Below the pieces are notes generated by a model. It was not told where the DNA came from and ran no database searches. It saw only the letters and a list, made by a program, of their open reading frames with translations. A program made the translations under genes and the position numbers. This document shows, in pieces, positions 57,249-64,000 of a DNA stretch of 64,000 nucleotides (position 1 is its first letter; each line of letters starts with the position of its first letter). The stretch is taken from the NCBI RefSeq assembly GCF_015752155.1, contig NZ_JADOVI010000008.1, positions 1 through 64,000 on the forward strand. The letters are read 5' to 3'. This stretch comes from Cryobacterium sp. MP_M3 (GTDB taxonomy: Bacteria; Actinomycetota; Actinomycetes; Actinomycetales; Microbacteriaceae).

Positions 57249-58039
57249 ACGACAACCCGCGGCGCACCCCGCTGATCGCGGGCAACTGGAAGATGAACCT
57301 GGACCACCTCCAGGCCATCGCGTTCGTGCAGAAGCTGGCATGGAACCTCAAGGATGCGAAGCACGACTTCTCAGCCGTCGAGGTTGCCGTGTTCCCGCCG
57401 TTCACCGATCTCCGTTCGGTGCAGACGCTCGTGTCCGCTGACAAGCTCCCGCTCGCCTACGGCGGGCAGGACCTGTCGGCACAGGACTCCGGCGCCTACA
57501 CCGGCGAGATCTCCGGCGCGTTCCTCTCGCAGCTGGAGTGCCAGTACGTTCTGATCGGTCACTCCGAGCGGCGCACGCTGCACGGCGAGAACGACGAGCA
57601 GGTCGCTGCCAAGGTCAAGGCCGCGCTCAAGCACAACCTGGTTCCGATCATCTGCGTCGGCGAGACCGCCGCAGACCTGGAACTGCACGGCCCGAGCGCC
57701 GTGCCGGTTGCGCAGTTGAAGGCGGCCCTGACCGGCGTCTCCAACGCGGCGGACATCGTCGTGGCCTACGAGCCCGTCTGGGCGATCGGGTCCGGCCAGG
57801 CTGCCACTCCGGAGCAGGCCGAGCAGGTTGCGGCCCAGCTCCGCACCGTGCTGAAGGACACCCTCGGGGAAGATGTGGCCGCCAAGACCCGCATCCTCTA
57901 CGGCGGTTCCGTCAAGGGCGTCAACATCGCCGGCTACATGCGCGAACCCAATGTGGATGGCGCCCTCGTCGGCGGAGCAAGCCTGGACATCGACGAGTTC
58001 TCCAGCATCGTGCGTTTTCAGAAGCACGTTGGACTGTAG
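57239..58039 (+). CDS. tpiA: Triosephosphate isomerase
   Basis: TpiA interconverts DHAP and glyceraldehyde 3-phosphate. The 266-residue barrel has AGNWKMN with catalytic Lys18, GHSERR with catalytic His, and the AYEPVWAIG signature with catalytic Glu, then YGGSVKGVN and VGGASLD. Its ATG lies inside the pgk end (10-nt overlap) and is preceded by GGAGG. A very stable hairpin follows the stop by 21 nt. Confidence 0.98.
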
Positions 58040-58060
58040 CACCGGTTACACCGTCTGAGG

Positions 58061-58097
58061 CAACCCGCCGTCCCCCGAACCGGGGGACGGCGGGTTG
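58061..58097 (+). terminator. Very stable hairpin terminator after tpiA
   Basis: A perfect 16-bp stem (58061-58076 with 58082-58097), plus one further G-C pair, closes a 3-nt loop. There is no T tract. It would separate tpiA from secG, which may have its own start or be reached by read-through. Confidence 0.82.
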
Positions 58098-58170
58098 TGA
58101 CGTGAGTCAGGCTATGATTATCACTGATCTTGGTGGGGCAAGTGCCCCATCGCACTGTGAAAGGTTTCGC

Positions 58171-58422
58171 GTGGGTATTCTCCAGGTAGTGCTGCAGGTT
58201 TTGCTCGGCATTACGAGCCTCCTGCTCACCATGCTCATTCTGTTGCACAAGGGGCGTGGCGGAGGACTGTCCGACATGTTCGGCGGCGGTGTGACCTCGA
58301 ACCTCGGCGCTTCCGGCGTCGCCGAACGAAACCTCAACCGCATCACCGTGATCCTGGGTCTTTTGTGGATCTCGTGCATCGTCGTGCTCGGCCTGATCAC
58401 GAAGTTCGACGCGGGCCTCTGA
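58171..58422 (+). CDS. secG: Preprotein translocase subunit SecG
   Basis: SecG is the small subunit of the SecYEG protein-export channel. The 83-residue protein has two membrane helices (residues 3-25 and 59-78) around the conserved loop LHKGRGGGLSDMFGGG and a cytoplasmic LGASGVAERNLNRIT. GTG at 58171 has GAAAGG 6 nt upstream; the open frame continues upstream through tpiA without meaning. Position after tpiA is standard in actinobacteria. Confidence 0.96.
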   Translation: MGILQVVLQVLLGITSLLLTMLILLHKGRGGGLSDMFGGGVTSNLGASGVAERNLNRITVILGLLWISCIVVLGLITKFDAGL

Positions 58423-58434
58423 TCCACGTCGCGA

Positions 58435-58455
58435 GGCCGGGGTTGATTCCCGGCC
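58435..58455 (+). terminator. Hairpin after secG
   Basis: GGCCGGG pairs with CCCGGCC around a 7-nt loop, 12 nt after the secG stop; weak downstream T content. Confidence 0.5.
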
Positions 58456-58476
58456 GAACGAAATCTGCACGACCCG

Positions 58477-58497
58477 TTCAACCCGACATCGGTTGAA
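58477..58497 (+). repeat. Inverted repeat in the rbpA upstream region
   Basis: TTCAACC at 58477-58483 and GGTTGAA at 58491-58497 are perfect arms with a 7-nt spacer, about 45 bp before rbpA. It could be an operator or an RNA hairpin in the leader. Confidence 0.4.
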
Positions 58498-58540
58498 ACG
58501 GCCAATCAGCTTCAACGCCCCTTTCTAGCGGAGGAACATC

Positions 58541-58909
58541 ATGGCATCTGGTGGCAGCGCAATTCGTGGCTCCCGTGTAGGAGCTGGCCCCATGGGCGAG
58601 CAGGACCGCGGTTTCCACGCGGACCGGATCAGGGTTTCCTATTGGGACGCCCTGGGCAATGAGACCGTCCGGTACTTCGCGGCGAACCTCCCCGACGAGG
58701 AAATCCCGGAGACCATCGACTGCCCGTCATCCGGCCTGCCTGCCGGGCGCGACAAGGAGAACCCGCCGTCGGTGGTGAAGCTCGAGCCGTACAAGACGCA
58801 CCTCGCCTACGTGAAGGAGCGTCGCACGGAGGAAGAAGCCGAATCCCTCCTCGAAGAGGCGCTCCAGCAGTTGCGGGTTCGTCGCGGGAAGCTCTCCGCC
58901 ACCAACTAG
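58541..58909 (+). CDS. rbpA: RNA polymerase-binding protein RbpA
   Basis: RbpA is an actinobacterial factor that binds sigma and stabilises promoter open complexes. The 122-residue protein has the basic N-terminal IRGSRVGAGPMGE, a central beta-barrel core (about residues 27-75) with the ETIDCPSSGLPAG segment, a linker KLEPYKTHLAYVKERR, and the C-terminal sigma-interaction domain (residues 93-115; TEEEAESLLEEALQQLR). The ATG has AGCGGAGG upstream. It is a single gene with a clear intrinsic terminator. Confidence 0.95.
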   Translation: MASGGSAIRGSRVGAGPMGEQDRGFHADRIRVSYWDALGNETVRYFAANLPDEEIPETIDCPSSGLPAGRDKENPPSVVKLEPYKTHLAYVKERRTEEEAESLLEEALQQLRVRRGKLSATN

Positions 58910-58944
58910 CATCCTGTCGTCCGATCCCCGGTTCCGGACGACAC

Positions 58945-58980
58945 AGAGCGGCCCCCGATAAATCGGGGCCCGCTCTTTTT
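58945..58980 (+). terminator. Intrinsic terminator after rbpA
   Basis: A roughly 14-bp GC-rich stem with one mismatch, AT-rich loop (GATAAATC) and a following TTTTT at 58976-58980. It lies between convergent rbpA and pgl and may stop transcription from both sides, although the T run exists only on the rbpA side. Confidence 0.92.
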
Positions 58981-59034
58981 GTCGCCGCCCTCTTCTCGTC
59001 TGGGCCGGCTCGCGCAGCCTGCTTCCGAGTCAGG

Positions 59035-59805
59035 TCAGAAGGTCGACGCCGTGAGGTTCTCCGGGACCTCTGCGGCGGCTTCCTTGTCGACGAAGAAGTT
59101 CGTGTACCGGCGTCCCTTGATCCCGGCCACGGGAACCTCGTCACGGCTCGCGCCGGCGAGGGCGAGCCCGAGGGCGGATGCCTTGTCCGGCCCGGCGAGG
59201 ACCATCCAGATGCACCGGGAGGAGTTGAGGGCTGGCCGGCTCAGGCTGAGTCGTTCCGCGGGGGGCTTGGGGGAATCCCGGACGGCGAGCACACTCGCCT
59301 CCGATTCCCTGATCCCCGGCTGGTGCGGGAACAGCGACGCGACGTGCCCGTCAGGGCCGACGCCAAGGAACGTGATGTCGAAGCGCGGAAGGGCAGTGCC
59401 CTCGATGGACGCGGCCTCGAGCTGGGCCGCGTAGGCGGCGGCCGCGGAATCGAGATCGATGCCCTCGTCCGACGCCGCAAAGGGGCGGATGTTGGCCTCG
59501 GGGACCGCGATGTGGTCGAGGAGGGCGTTCCGCGCCTGCAGTTCGTTGCGTTCGGGGTCGTTCTTCGGCACCCAGCGCTCGTCGCCCCACCAGAAGGTGA
59601 CCAGGTCCCAGTCAATGGTGTCCCTGGCGGCTGAGGCGTTGATCGCCTCGAGCACCTCGTTGGCGACGGAACCGCCTGCGAGCACCACATTGATCTCGCC
59701 CTGCTCGTGCAGGATGTCCACGGCCGTCGTGATGAATCGAGCCGCCACCGACGCAGCGAGGGCGGCCCGGTCGGGGTGTACGAGTACGCGTCGTTCGTTG
59801 GTCAC
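59035..59805 (-). CDS. pgl: 6-phosphogluconolactonase
   Basis: Pgl hydrolyses 6-phosphogluconolactone, step two of the oxidative pentose phosphate pathway. The 256-residue protein (SOL/DevB type) has VVLAGGSVANEVLEAI, FWWGDERWVPKNDPERN (active-site region), FLGVGPDGHVASLFP and the C-terminal PVAGIKGRR. Its GTG start overlaps the opcA stop (GTGA). It is the last gene of the minus-strand pgi-zwf-opcA-pgl unit. Confidence 0.96.
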   Translation of the reverse strand: MTNERRVLVHPDRAALAASVAARFITTAVDILHEQGEINVVLAGGSVANEVLEAINASAARDTIDWDLVTFWWGDERWVPKNDPERNELQARNALLDHIAVPEANIRPFAASDEGIDLDSAAAAYAAQLEAASIEGTALPRFDITFLGVGPDGHVASLFPHQPGIRESEASVLAVRDSPKPPAERLSLSRPALNSSRCIWMVLAGPDKASALGLALAGASRDEVPVAGIKGRRYTNFFVDKEAAAEVPENLTASTF

Positions 59806-60770
59806 GGTCGTCCTTCGGTTTGATCTGCGACCACATCGTCAAGGTGCGGGAGGCCGCGCGTGATGACCTCACCATACAGCTCATCAGGATCGAGGCGGCG
59901 CAACTCGTCGCTGAGGCAGTCGCGGAGACTGCGCCGTTTGAGGGTGAGGTCCTGCACCGGCTGGCCCGGCTGGGTGAGGGTGGCGATGCCGGGCACCTCG
60001 CGCTCGAGCGAGATCACCCCGGCCGCCCGGGTGAGGTGCACGCCGCGGATGCCGCTGGACAGCGGGTCGGTGGTGAACTCGTAGCTGACCGGAACCTGCA
60101 GCTGCAACTGCAGCCAGGCCGCCAGCAGCGCCGTCGACGGGGAATCCGACGCACCGGACACCTGAACGGCTGTGACGGGCTGGTAGGGCGGCTGGTCGAG
60201 GACCGCGGCGAGCTGGGCTCGCCACAAGGTCAGCCGGGTCCAGGCGAAGTCGGTGTCACCCGGGCGGTAGGAGGTGCAGAGGTGATGCAGTGCGGCCTGC
60301 GGGTCGAGCTGCGCGGACGCATCCGTGATCCGGCGGTAGGCGATGCGTCCGAGCGGGGACTCGGCGGGCACGGCAGGGGCCACACCGGGCCACCAGGCGA
60401 CGACGGGAGCGTCCGGCAGCAGCAGACCGGTGACCAGGCTTTCCGGGTCGCTGGCGGCCTCGCCGTAGGCGCGGAGCACGATGACCTCGCTCGCGCCGGC
60501 GTCGCCGCCGACCCGGATCTCCGCGTCGATGCGTGGTGTCGTGGCCAGGCCCTTGTCATCGAGCGCCTGGGTGGACACGACGATGACCCGCATCGGGTGT
60601 TCGCGGGAGGCGTCGTTCGCGGCCTCGATGGCCTCCTCTTCATGGCCCATCGTCGACGCGATGATCAGGGTGAGGACCCGGCCGAGAGCGACCGCGCCGC
60701 CCTCTTCGCGGATCCTGACCAGGGCCTTGGATATCTTGGAGGTGGTGGTGTCGGGAAGATCGACGATCAT
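59802..60770 (-). CDS. opcA: Glucose-6-phosphate dehydrogenase assembly protein OpcA
   Basis: OpcA is required for full G6PD activity in cyanobacteria and actinobacteria. The 322-residue protein has MIVDLPDTTTSKISKALVRIREEGG, the central LLLPDAPVVAWWPG and the C-terminal half with LSSGIRGVHLTRAAGVISLER. No catalytic motif is expected. It overlaps zwf by ATGA upstream and pgl by GTGA downstream, so all three are made together in the cytoplasm. Confidence 0.95.
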   Translation of the reverse strand: MIVDLPDTTTSKISKALVRIREEGGAVALGRVLTLIIASTMGHEEEAIEAANDASREHPMRVIVVSTQALDDKGLATTPRIDAEIRVGGDAGASEVIVLRAYGEAASDPESLVTGLLLPDAPVVAWWPGVAPAVPAESPLGRIAYRRITDASAQLDPQAALHHLCTSYRPGDTDFAWTRLTLWRAQLAAVLDQPPYQPVTAVQVSGASDSPSTALLAAWLQLQLQVPVSYEFTTDPLSSGIRGVHLTRAAGVISLEREVPGIATLTQPGQPVQDLTLKRRSLRDCLSDELRRLDPDELYGEVITRGLPHLDDVVADQTEGRP

Positions 60771-62308
60771 GGGCGTCTCCAGTGTCGGCCGTCGCGAGAC
60801 AGCAGTTCATCGGCTGAGGCCGGGCCCCAGGTTCCCGGACGGTACTGCTCCGGTTGTCCCTGCTCGGCCCAGAACTCCTCGATCGGATCGAGGATCTTCC
60901 AGGACAGTTCCACCTCTTCGTGCCGCGGGAAGAGGGGCGGGTCGCCGAGAAGCACGTCGAGGATCAGGCGCTCGTAAGCCTCCGGGCTGGCCTCGGTGAA
61001 GGCATGGCCGTAGCCGAAGTCCATCGTGACGTCTCGCACCTGCATGCCCACACCCGGCACCTTGGAACCGAATCGGATTGTGACGCCCTCGTCGGGCTGC
61101 ACTCGGATCACGAGGGCGTTCTGGCCGAGGTCGGCCGTGTTGCCCTTCGCGAAGAGATGCTGCGGCGCGCGCTTGAACACGACGGCGATCTCGGTGACGC
61201 GGCGTCCGAGGCGTTTGCCTGCCCGAAGGTAGAACGGCACCCCCGACCAGCGACGGGTGTCGATCGTGAGGCGGAGCGCCGCATACGTCTCGGTGACCGA
61301 TTCAGGGTCCATGCCATCCTCCTCGAGGAAGCCGAGGACCTTCTCCCCGCCCTGCCAGCCGCCGGCATACTGGCCTCTGGCCGTGCCGGTGGCGAGGTCT
61401 TCCGGCAGGCGGATCGACGCCAGCACCTTCTCCTTCTCCGTGCGGAGGTCTGCCGCGTCGAAGGAGATGGGCTCCTCCATCGCGGTGAGGGCCAGGAGCT
61501 GGAGCAGGTGGTTCTGGATCACGTCCCTGGCCGCGCCGATCCCGTCGTAGTAGCCGGCCCGGCCGCCGACGCCGATGTCCTCGGCCATCGTGATCTGCAC
61601 GTGGTCGACGTAGTTGGCGTTCCAGATCGGTTCGTACAACTGGTTGGCGAAACGCAGCGCCAGAATGTTCTGGACCGTCTCCTTGCCCAGGTAGTGGTCG
61701 ATCCGGAAGACGGAGTCGGGCGGGAAGACCGACTCGACGACGTCGTTAAGTTCGCGCGCGGTCTGCAGGTCGCTGCCGAACGGCTTCTCGATGACGACAC
61801 GCCGCCATTGCCCGTTTTTCTGTTCCGCCAACCCGGACCGCCTCAGTTGCTCGGTCACCTGCGGGAAGGCCTTCGGCGGGATCGACAGGTAGAACGCGTG
61901 GTTGCCCATCGTTCCGCGTTCCTCATCGAGCGACGCGATCGTGTCCTTGAGACGCTCGAACGACTCGTCGTCGTCGAACGTCCCCGGAACGAAACGGATG
62001 CCCTCGGCCAGCTGAGCCCAGACATCCTCATGGAACTCGGTGCGGGCGAACTCCTTGACGGAGTCGTGCACCACCTTCATGAAGTCCTCGTTGTCCCAGT
62101 CCCGCCGGGCGAAGCCGACCAGGGCGAACCCGGGCGGCAGCAGGCCCCGGTTGGCCAGGTCGTAGACGGCCGGCATGAGTTTCTTCCGTGAGAGGTCTCC
62201 GGTCACGCCGAAAATGACGAGGCTGCTGGGCCCCGCGATTCGATTCAGGCGGTAGTCGGAGGGCGATCGCAGCGGGTTGAACTCCGGGGTGATTTCCACC
62301 GGGGACAT
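60767..62308 (-). CDS. zwf: Glucose-6-phosphate 1-dehydrogenase
   Basis: Zwf oxidises glucose 6-phosphate, giving NADPH. The 513-residue protein has the nucleotide-binding GVTGDLSRKKLMPA near residue 34, the substrate motif RIDHYLGKE with the catalytic His region, EKPFG, and a C-terminal beta+alpha domain. The ATG follows AAGGAG closely. It lies 60 nt after pgi on the same strand, forming the branch point between glycolysis and the pentose phosphate path. Confidence 0.97.
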   Translation of the reverse strand: MSPVEITPEFNPLRSPSDYRLNRIAGPSSLVIFGVTGDLSRKKLMPAVYDLANRGLLPPGFALVGFARRDWDNEDFMKVVHDSVKEFARTEFHEDVWAQLAEGIRFVPGTFDDDESFERLKDTIASLDEERGTMGNHAFYLSIPPKAFPQVTEQLRRSGLAEQKNGQWRRVVIEKPFGSDLQTARELNDVVESVFPPDSVFRIDHYLGKETVQNILALRFANQLYEPIWNANYVDHVQITMAEDIGVGGRAGYYDGIGAARDVIQNHLLQLLALTAMEEPISFDAADLRTEKEKVLASIRLPEDLATGTARGQYAGGWQGGEKVLGFLEEDGMDPESVTETYAALRLTIDTRRWSGVPFYLRAGKRLGRRVTEIAVVFKRAPQHLFAKGNTADLGQNALVIRVQPDEGVTIRFGSKVPGVGMQVRDVTMDFGYGHAFTEASPEAYERLILDVLLGDPPLFPRHEEVELSWKILDPIEEFWAEQGQPEQYRPGTWGPASADELLSRDGRHWRRP

Positions 62309-62368
62309 GCAGCTCCTTCAGGGTGTGCACAGCGGCGTGGCCGTGGCCGGCCGGGTGACGGGATTCGG

Positions 62369-63976
62369 TTAGCGGAGGGCAGCGAACAGTGACGCCACGT
62401 TCGCTTCCGGCTGGGTGAGCGTGAGCGTGAGCACCGGGCGACCATGGTCGGCCAGAACGCTCGCGTCTCCACTGGCCTGGGCCTGGATGAGCTCGCCGAA
62501 CGTGAACGGGCGCTCCGGGATGTCCAGGTCGACGGGGGGAGTGGCGAGGATCTGCAGGAAGACACCGGTGGCCGGGCCGCCCTTGTGCAGCTGACCGGTC
62601 GAGTGCAGGAACCGAGGTCCCCACCCGAAGGTCACCGGGCGCTTGGCGAGGGCCGCGAGCAGGTCGCGGATCTCGGCGAGCTGCGGCAGGGCCAGGCGGT
62701 TGACGTAGGCCTGCACGGACACATAACCGTCCGGGCCGAGCTCCTCCAGGAGCGCGTCGATCGCGGATGCCAGGTCACTGGCGGCCCCGATCACGTGGGC
62801 AGTTCCCCTGACCTCGATGCCGTCCGCGATGAACGCCGCGGGAGCGGGTTCCGGGCGGGCGTCGAGCAGGCCGCGGGTGGCGATCTTGGCAGCCTCCACG
62901 TCGGGCTGATCGAACGGGTTGATGCCGATCAGGCGCCCGGCGATGACCGTGGCGTACTCCCAGACCAGGAACTGCGCCCCGAGGGTTCCGCTGACGCGGA
63001 TCTCATCCGCGCCGTCTCGGGCGGAGTAGACCTCCACCCCGGCATCGGCGACGAGGCGCACGACCTGGACGTCGGGGAGGTTCTCCGAGAGCTCGGGGGC
63101 ATCCAGGCCGACGACGACCGGGAGGATGCCCTTTCCCTGTTTGCCGGTGGATTCGGCGATGAGCTGTTCGGCCCAGTCGGCGAAACCGACGATGTGCGTG
63201 CCGTCGGCGACGATGGCGAGCTTGTCCCGGCGCGGCGTGGTGGCGGCGATCGCCGCACCGAGGATGAGCCCCGGGTTCTCCGGGCTGTCCACGGCAAGCG
63301 CGATCGAGATCGCCTCGGCCTCGTCGAGCAACTCGGCGATGTCCACCCCGGCCAGGCCGGACGGCACCAGACCGAAGGCGGTCAGCACGGAGAATCGACC
63401 GCCGACGGTGGGATCGGCGTTGAAGACGCGGTAACCGGCGGCGCGCGCGGACGCGTCCAGCGGGGAGCCAGGGTCGGTGACGACGATGATCCGCTCGGCC
63501 GGGTCGATGCCGGCTTCGCGGAAGGCACGTTCGAACACGCGACGCTGGCTGTCGGTCTCCGCGGTCGAGCCCGACTTGGAGGAGACGACAAGAGCGGTCG
63601 CGGCGAGGTGCTCGCCGAGTGCGGCAAGGACCTGGCCGGGGTCGGTCGAGTCGAGTACCGTCAGCGGCACTCCGGCGGTGCGGGTGATGACCTCCGGCGC
63701 GAGCGAGGAGCCGCCCATGCCGGCGAGGGCGATCCGGTTCACTCCCGCGGCGCGCAGTTCGTCGCGCAGCGCCAGGATCTCGGGGATGAGCGGACGGGAG
63801 TCGGAAACCGACTCGGTCCAGCCCAGTCGCTTGGCAGCCTCGTCCTCGGCTTCCGGACCCCACAGGGCCGGGTCGAGCGCGGTGATACCGGACGCGACCA
63901 TGTCGGCGACGAGGGTCGGGACCGTGCTGCGCACGGCGTCGGCGGCCGCGCCGCTGACCGAGATGCGGAAGCTCAC
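62369..63976 (-). CDS. pgi: Glucose-6-phosphate isomerase
   Basis: Pgi interconverts glucose 6-phosphate and fructose 6-phosphate. The 535-residue protein has the SIS-type GMGGSSLAPEV, SSKSGSTAETDSQ (phosphosugar binding), DPTVGGRFSVLTAFGLVP and the C-terminal FLHSTGQLHKGGP that provides active-site residues. This is the divergent type found next to tal and zwf in actinobacteria rather than the E. coli-type. The GTG start overlaps, as GTGA, the stop of an upstream frame that is probably tal. Confidence 0.93.
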   Translation of the reverse strand: MSFRISVSGAAADAVRSTVPTLVADMVASGITALDPALWGPEAEDEAAKRLGWTESVSDSRPLIPEILALRDELRAAGVNRIALAGMGGSSLAPEVITRTAGVPLTVLDSTDPGQVLAALGEHLAATALVVSSKSGSTAETDSQRRVFERAFREAGIDPAERIIVVTDPGSPLDASARAAGYRVFNADPTVGGRFSVLTAFGLVPSGLAGVDIAELLDEAEAISIALAVDSPENPGLILGAAIAATTPRRDKLAIVADGTHIVGFADWAEQLIAESTGKQGKGILPVVVGLDAPELSENLPDVQVVRLVADAGVEVYSARDGADEIRVSGTLGAQFLVWEYATVIAGRLIGINPFDQPDVEAAKIATRGLLDARPEPAPAAFIADGIEVRGTAHVIGAASDLASAIDALLEELGPDGYVSVQAYVNRLALPQLAEIRDLLAALAKRPVTFGWGPRFLHSTGQLHKGGPATGVFLQILATPPVDLDIPERPFTFGELIQAQASGDASVLADHGRPVLTLTLTQPEANVASLFAALR

Positions 63977-64000
63977 AGTGCTGCCGTCGTGGTGGCCTTC
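63973..64000 (-). CDS. Possible 3' end of the upstream gene (probably tal, transaldolase)
   Basis: On the minus strand a frame entering from the right edge ends in a TGA that overlaps the pgi GTG. Only eight residues (KATTTAAL) are visible, too few to identify the gene; tal is inferred from the usual tkt-tal-pgi-zwf-opcA-pgl order. Confidence 0.35.

Overview
The window is a 64 kb stretch of chromosomal core genome from a high-GC Gram-positive bacterium, very probably an actinobacterium of the family Microbacteriaceae (Cryobacterium/Leifsonia-like; this genus-level guess is inference). The evidence is the high G+C, frequent GTG starts with one TTG start, actinobacterium-specific genes (rbpA, opcA, an IHF-like mihF domain, whiA, an ANTAR response regulator of the PdtaR type, an HGxxPAAW protein), an actinobacterial LexA box, and a gene order that follows several blocks of the Mycobacterium tuberculosis chromosome (pyrR to metK; priA-fmt-rsmB-rpe; hisF-hisI-trpE-trpC-trpB-trpA-lgt; pyk-pdtaR-polA-rpsA-coaE-uvrB-uvrA; uvrC-rapZ-whiA; gap-pgk-tpiA-secG; pgl-opcA-zwf).

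Layout. Positions 1-2,000 hold a truncated DUF222/13E12-type gene on the minus strand and a divergent SAM methyltransferase, separated by an AT-rich promoter region. Positions 2,034-10,825 are a tightly overlapping de novo pyrimidine operon (pyrR, pyrB, pyrC, a small membrane protein, carA, carB, pyrF) preceded by a PyrR-type RNA leader that can hide the pyrR ribosome binding site. It runs on into a fused mihF-gmk gene, then rpoZ, coaBC, metK, priA, fmt and rsmB (nucleotide, CoA, SAM and translation functions). From 19,198 come rpe and a mixed histidine/tryptophan block (hisE, hisG, hisF, hisI, trpE, two small membrane proteins, trpC, trpB, trpA), then lgt, gltB, gltD and pyk. A tRNA-Leu(CAA) lies on the minus strand at 36.6 kb. 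Next are pdtaR, a minus-strand thioesterase, polA, a DUF885 peptidase-like gene, rpsA, a lipoprotein, coaE and the complete uvrB-uvrA-uvrC excision-repair set, with a near-perfect SOS box before uvrA. The last third holds rapZ, whiA, sodA, the glycolytic run gap-pgk-tpiA-secG, rbpA and, on the minus strand, pgi-zwf-opcA-pgl of glucose-6-phosphate metabolism, probably preceded by tal beyond the right edge.

How the genes work together. The window is metabolic and informational housekeeping: UMP synthesis, His and Trp synthesis, GOGAT, lower glycolysis and the oxidative pentose phosphate branch, plus nucleotide excision repair and DNA polymerase I. Many genes that start their own transcription unit have a TANNNT -10 element ending 6-7 nt before the start codon, which points to leaderless mRNAs. 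Strong hairpins after pyk, the DUF885 gene, rpsA, sodA, tpiA, secG and rbpA mark transcription-unit ends.

I found no phage, insertion sequence, CRISPR array, toxin-antitoxin or defence island, and no convincing previously undescribed system. The observations most worth a second look are modest: the PyrR leader, the mihF-gmk fusion, PriA without helicase motifs, the leaderless-promoter pattern, the absence of yvcK between rapZ and whiA, and several unexplained short palindromes. No intergenic gap exceeds 300 bases; the largest are about 200 bp (36,346-36,549 and 42,268-42,470) and are described below.
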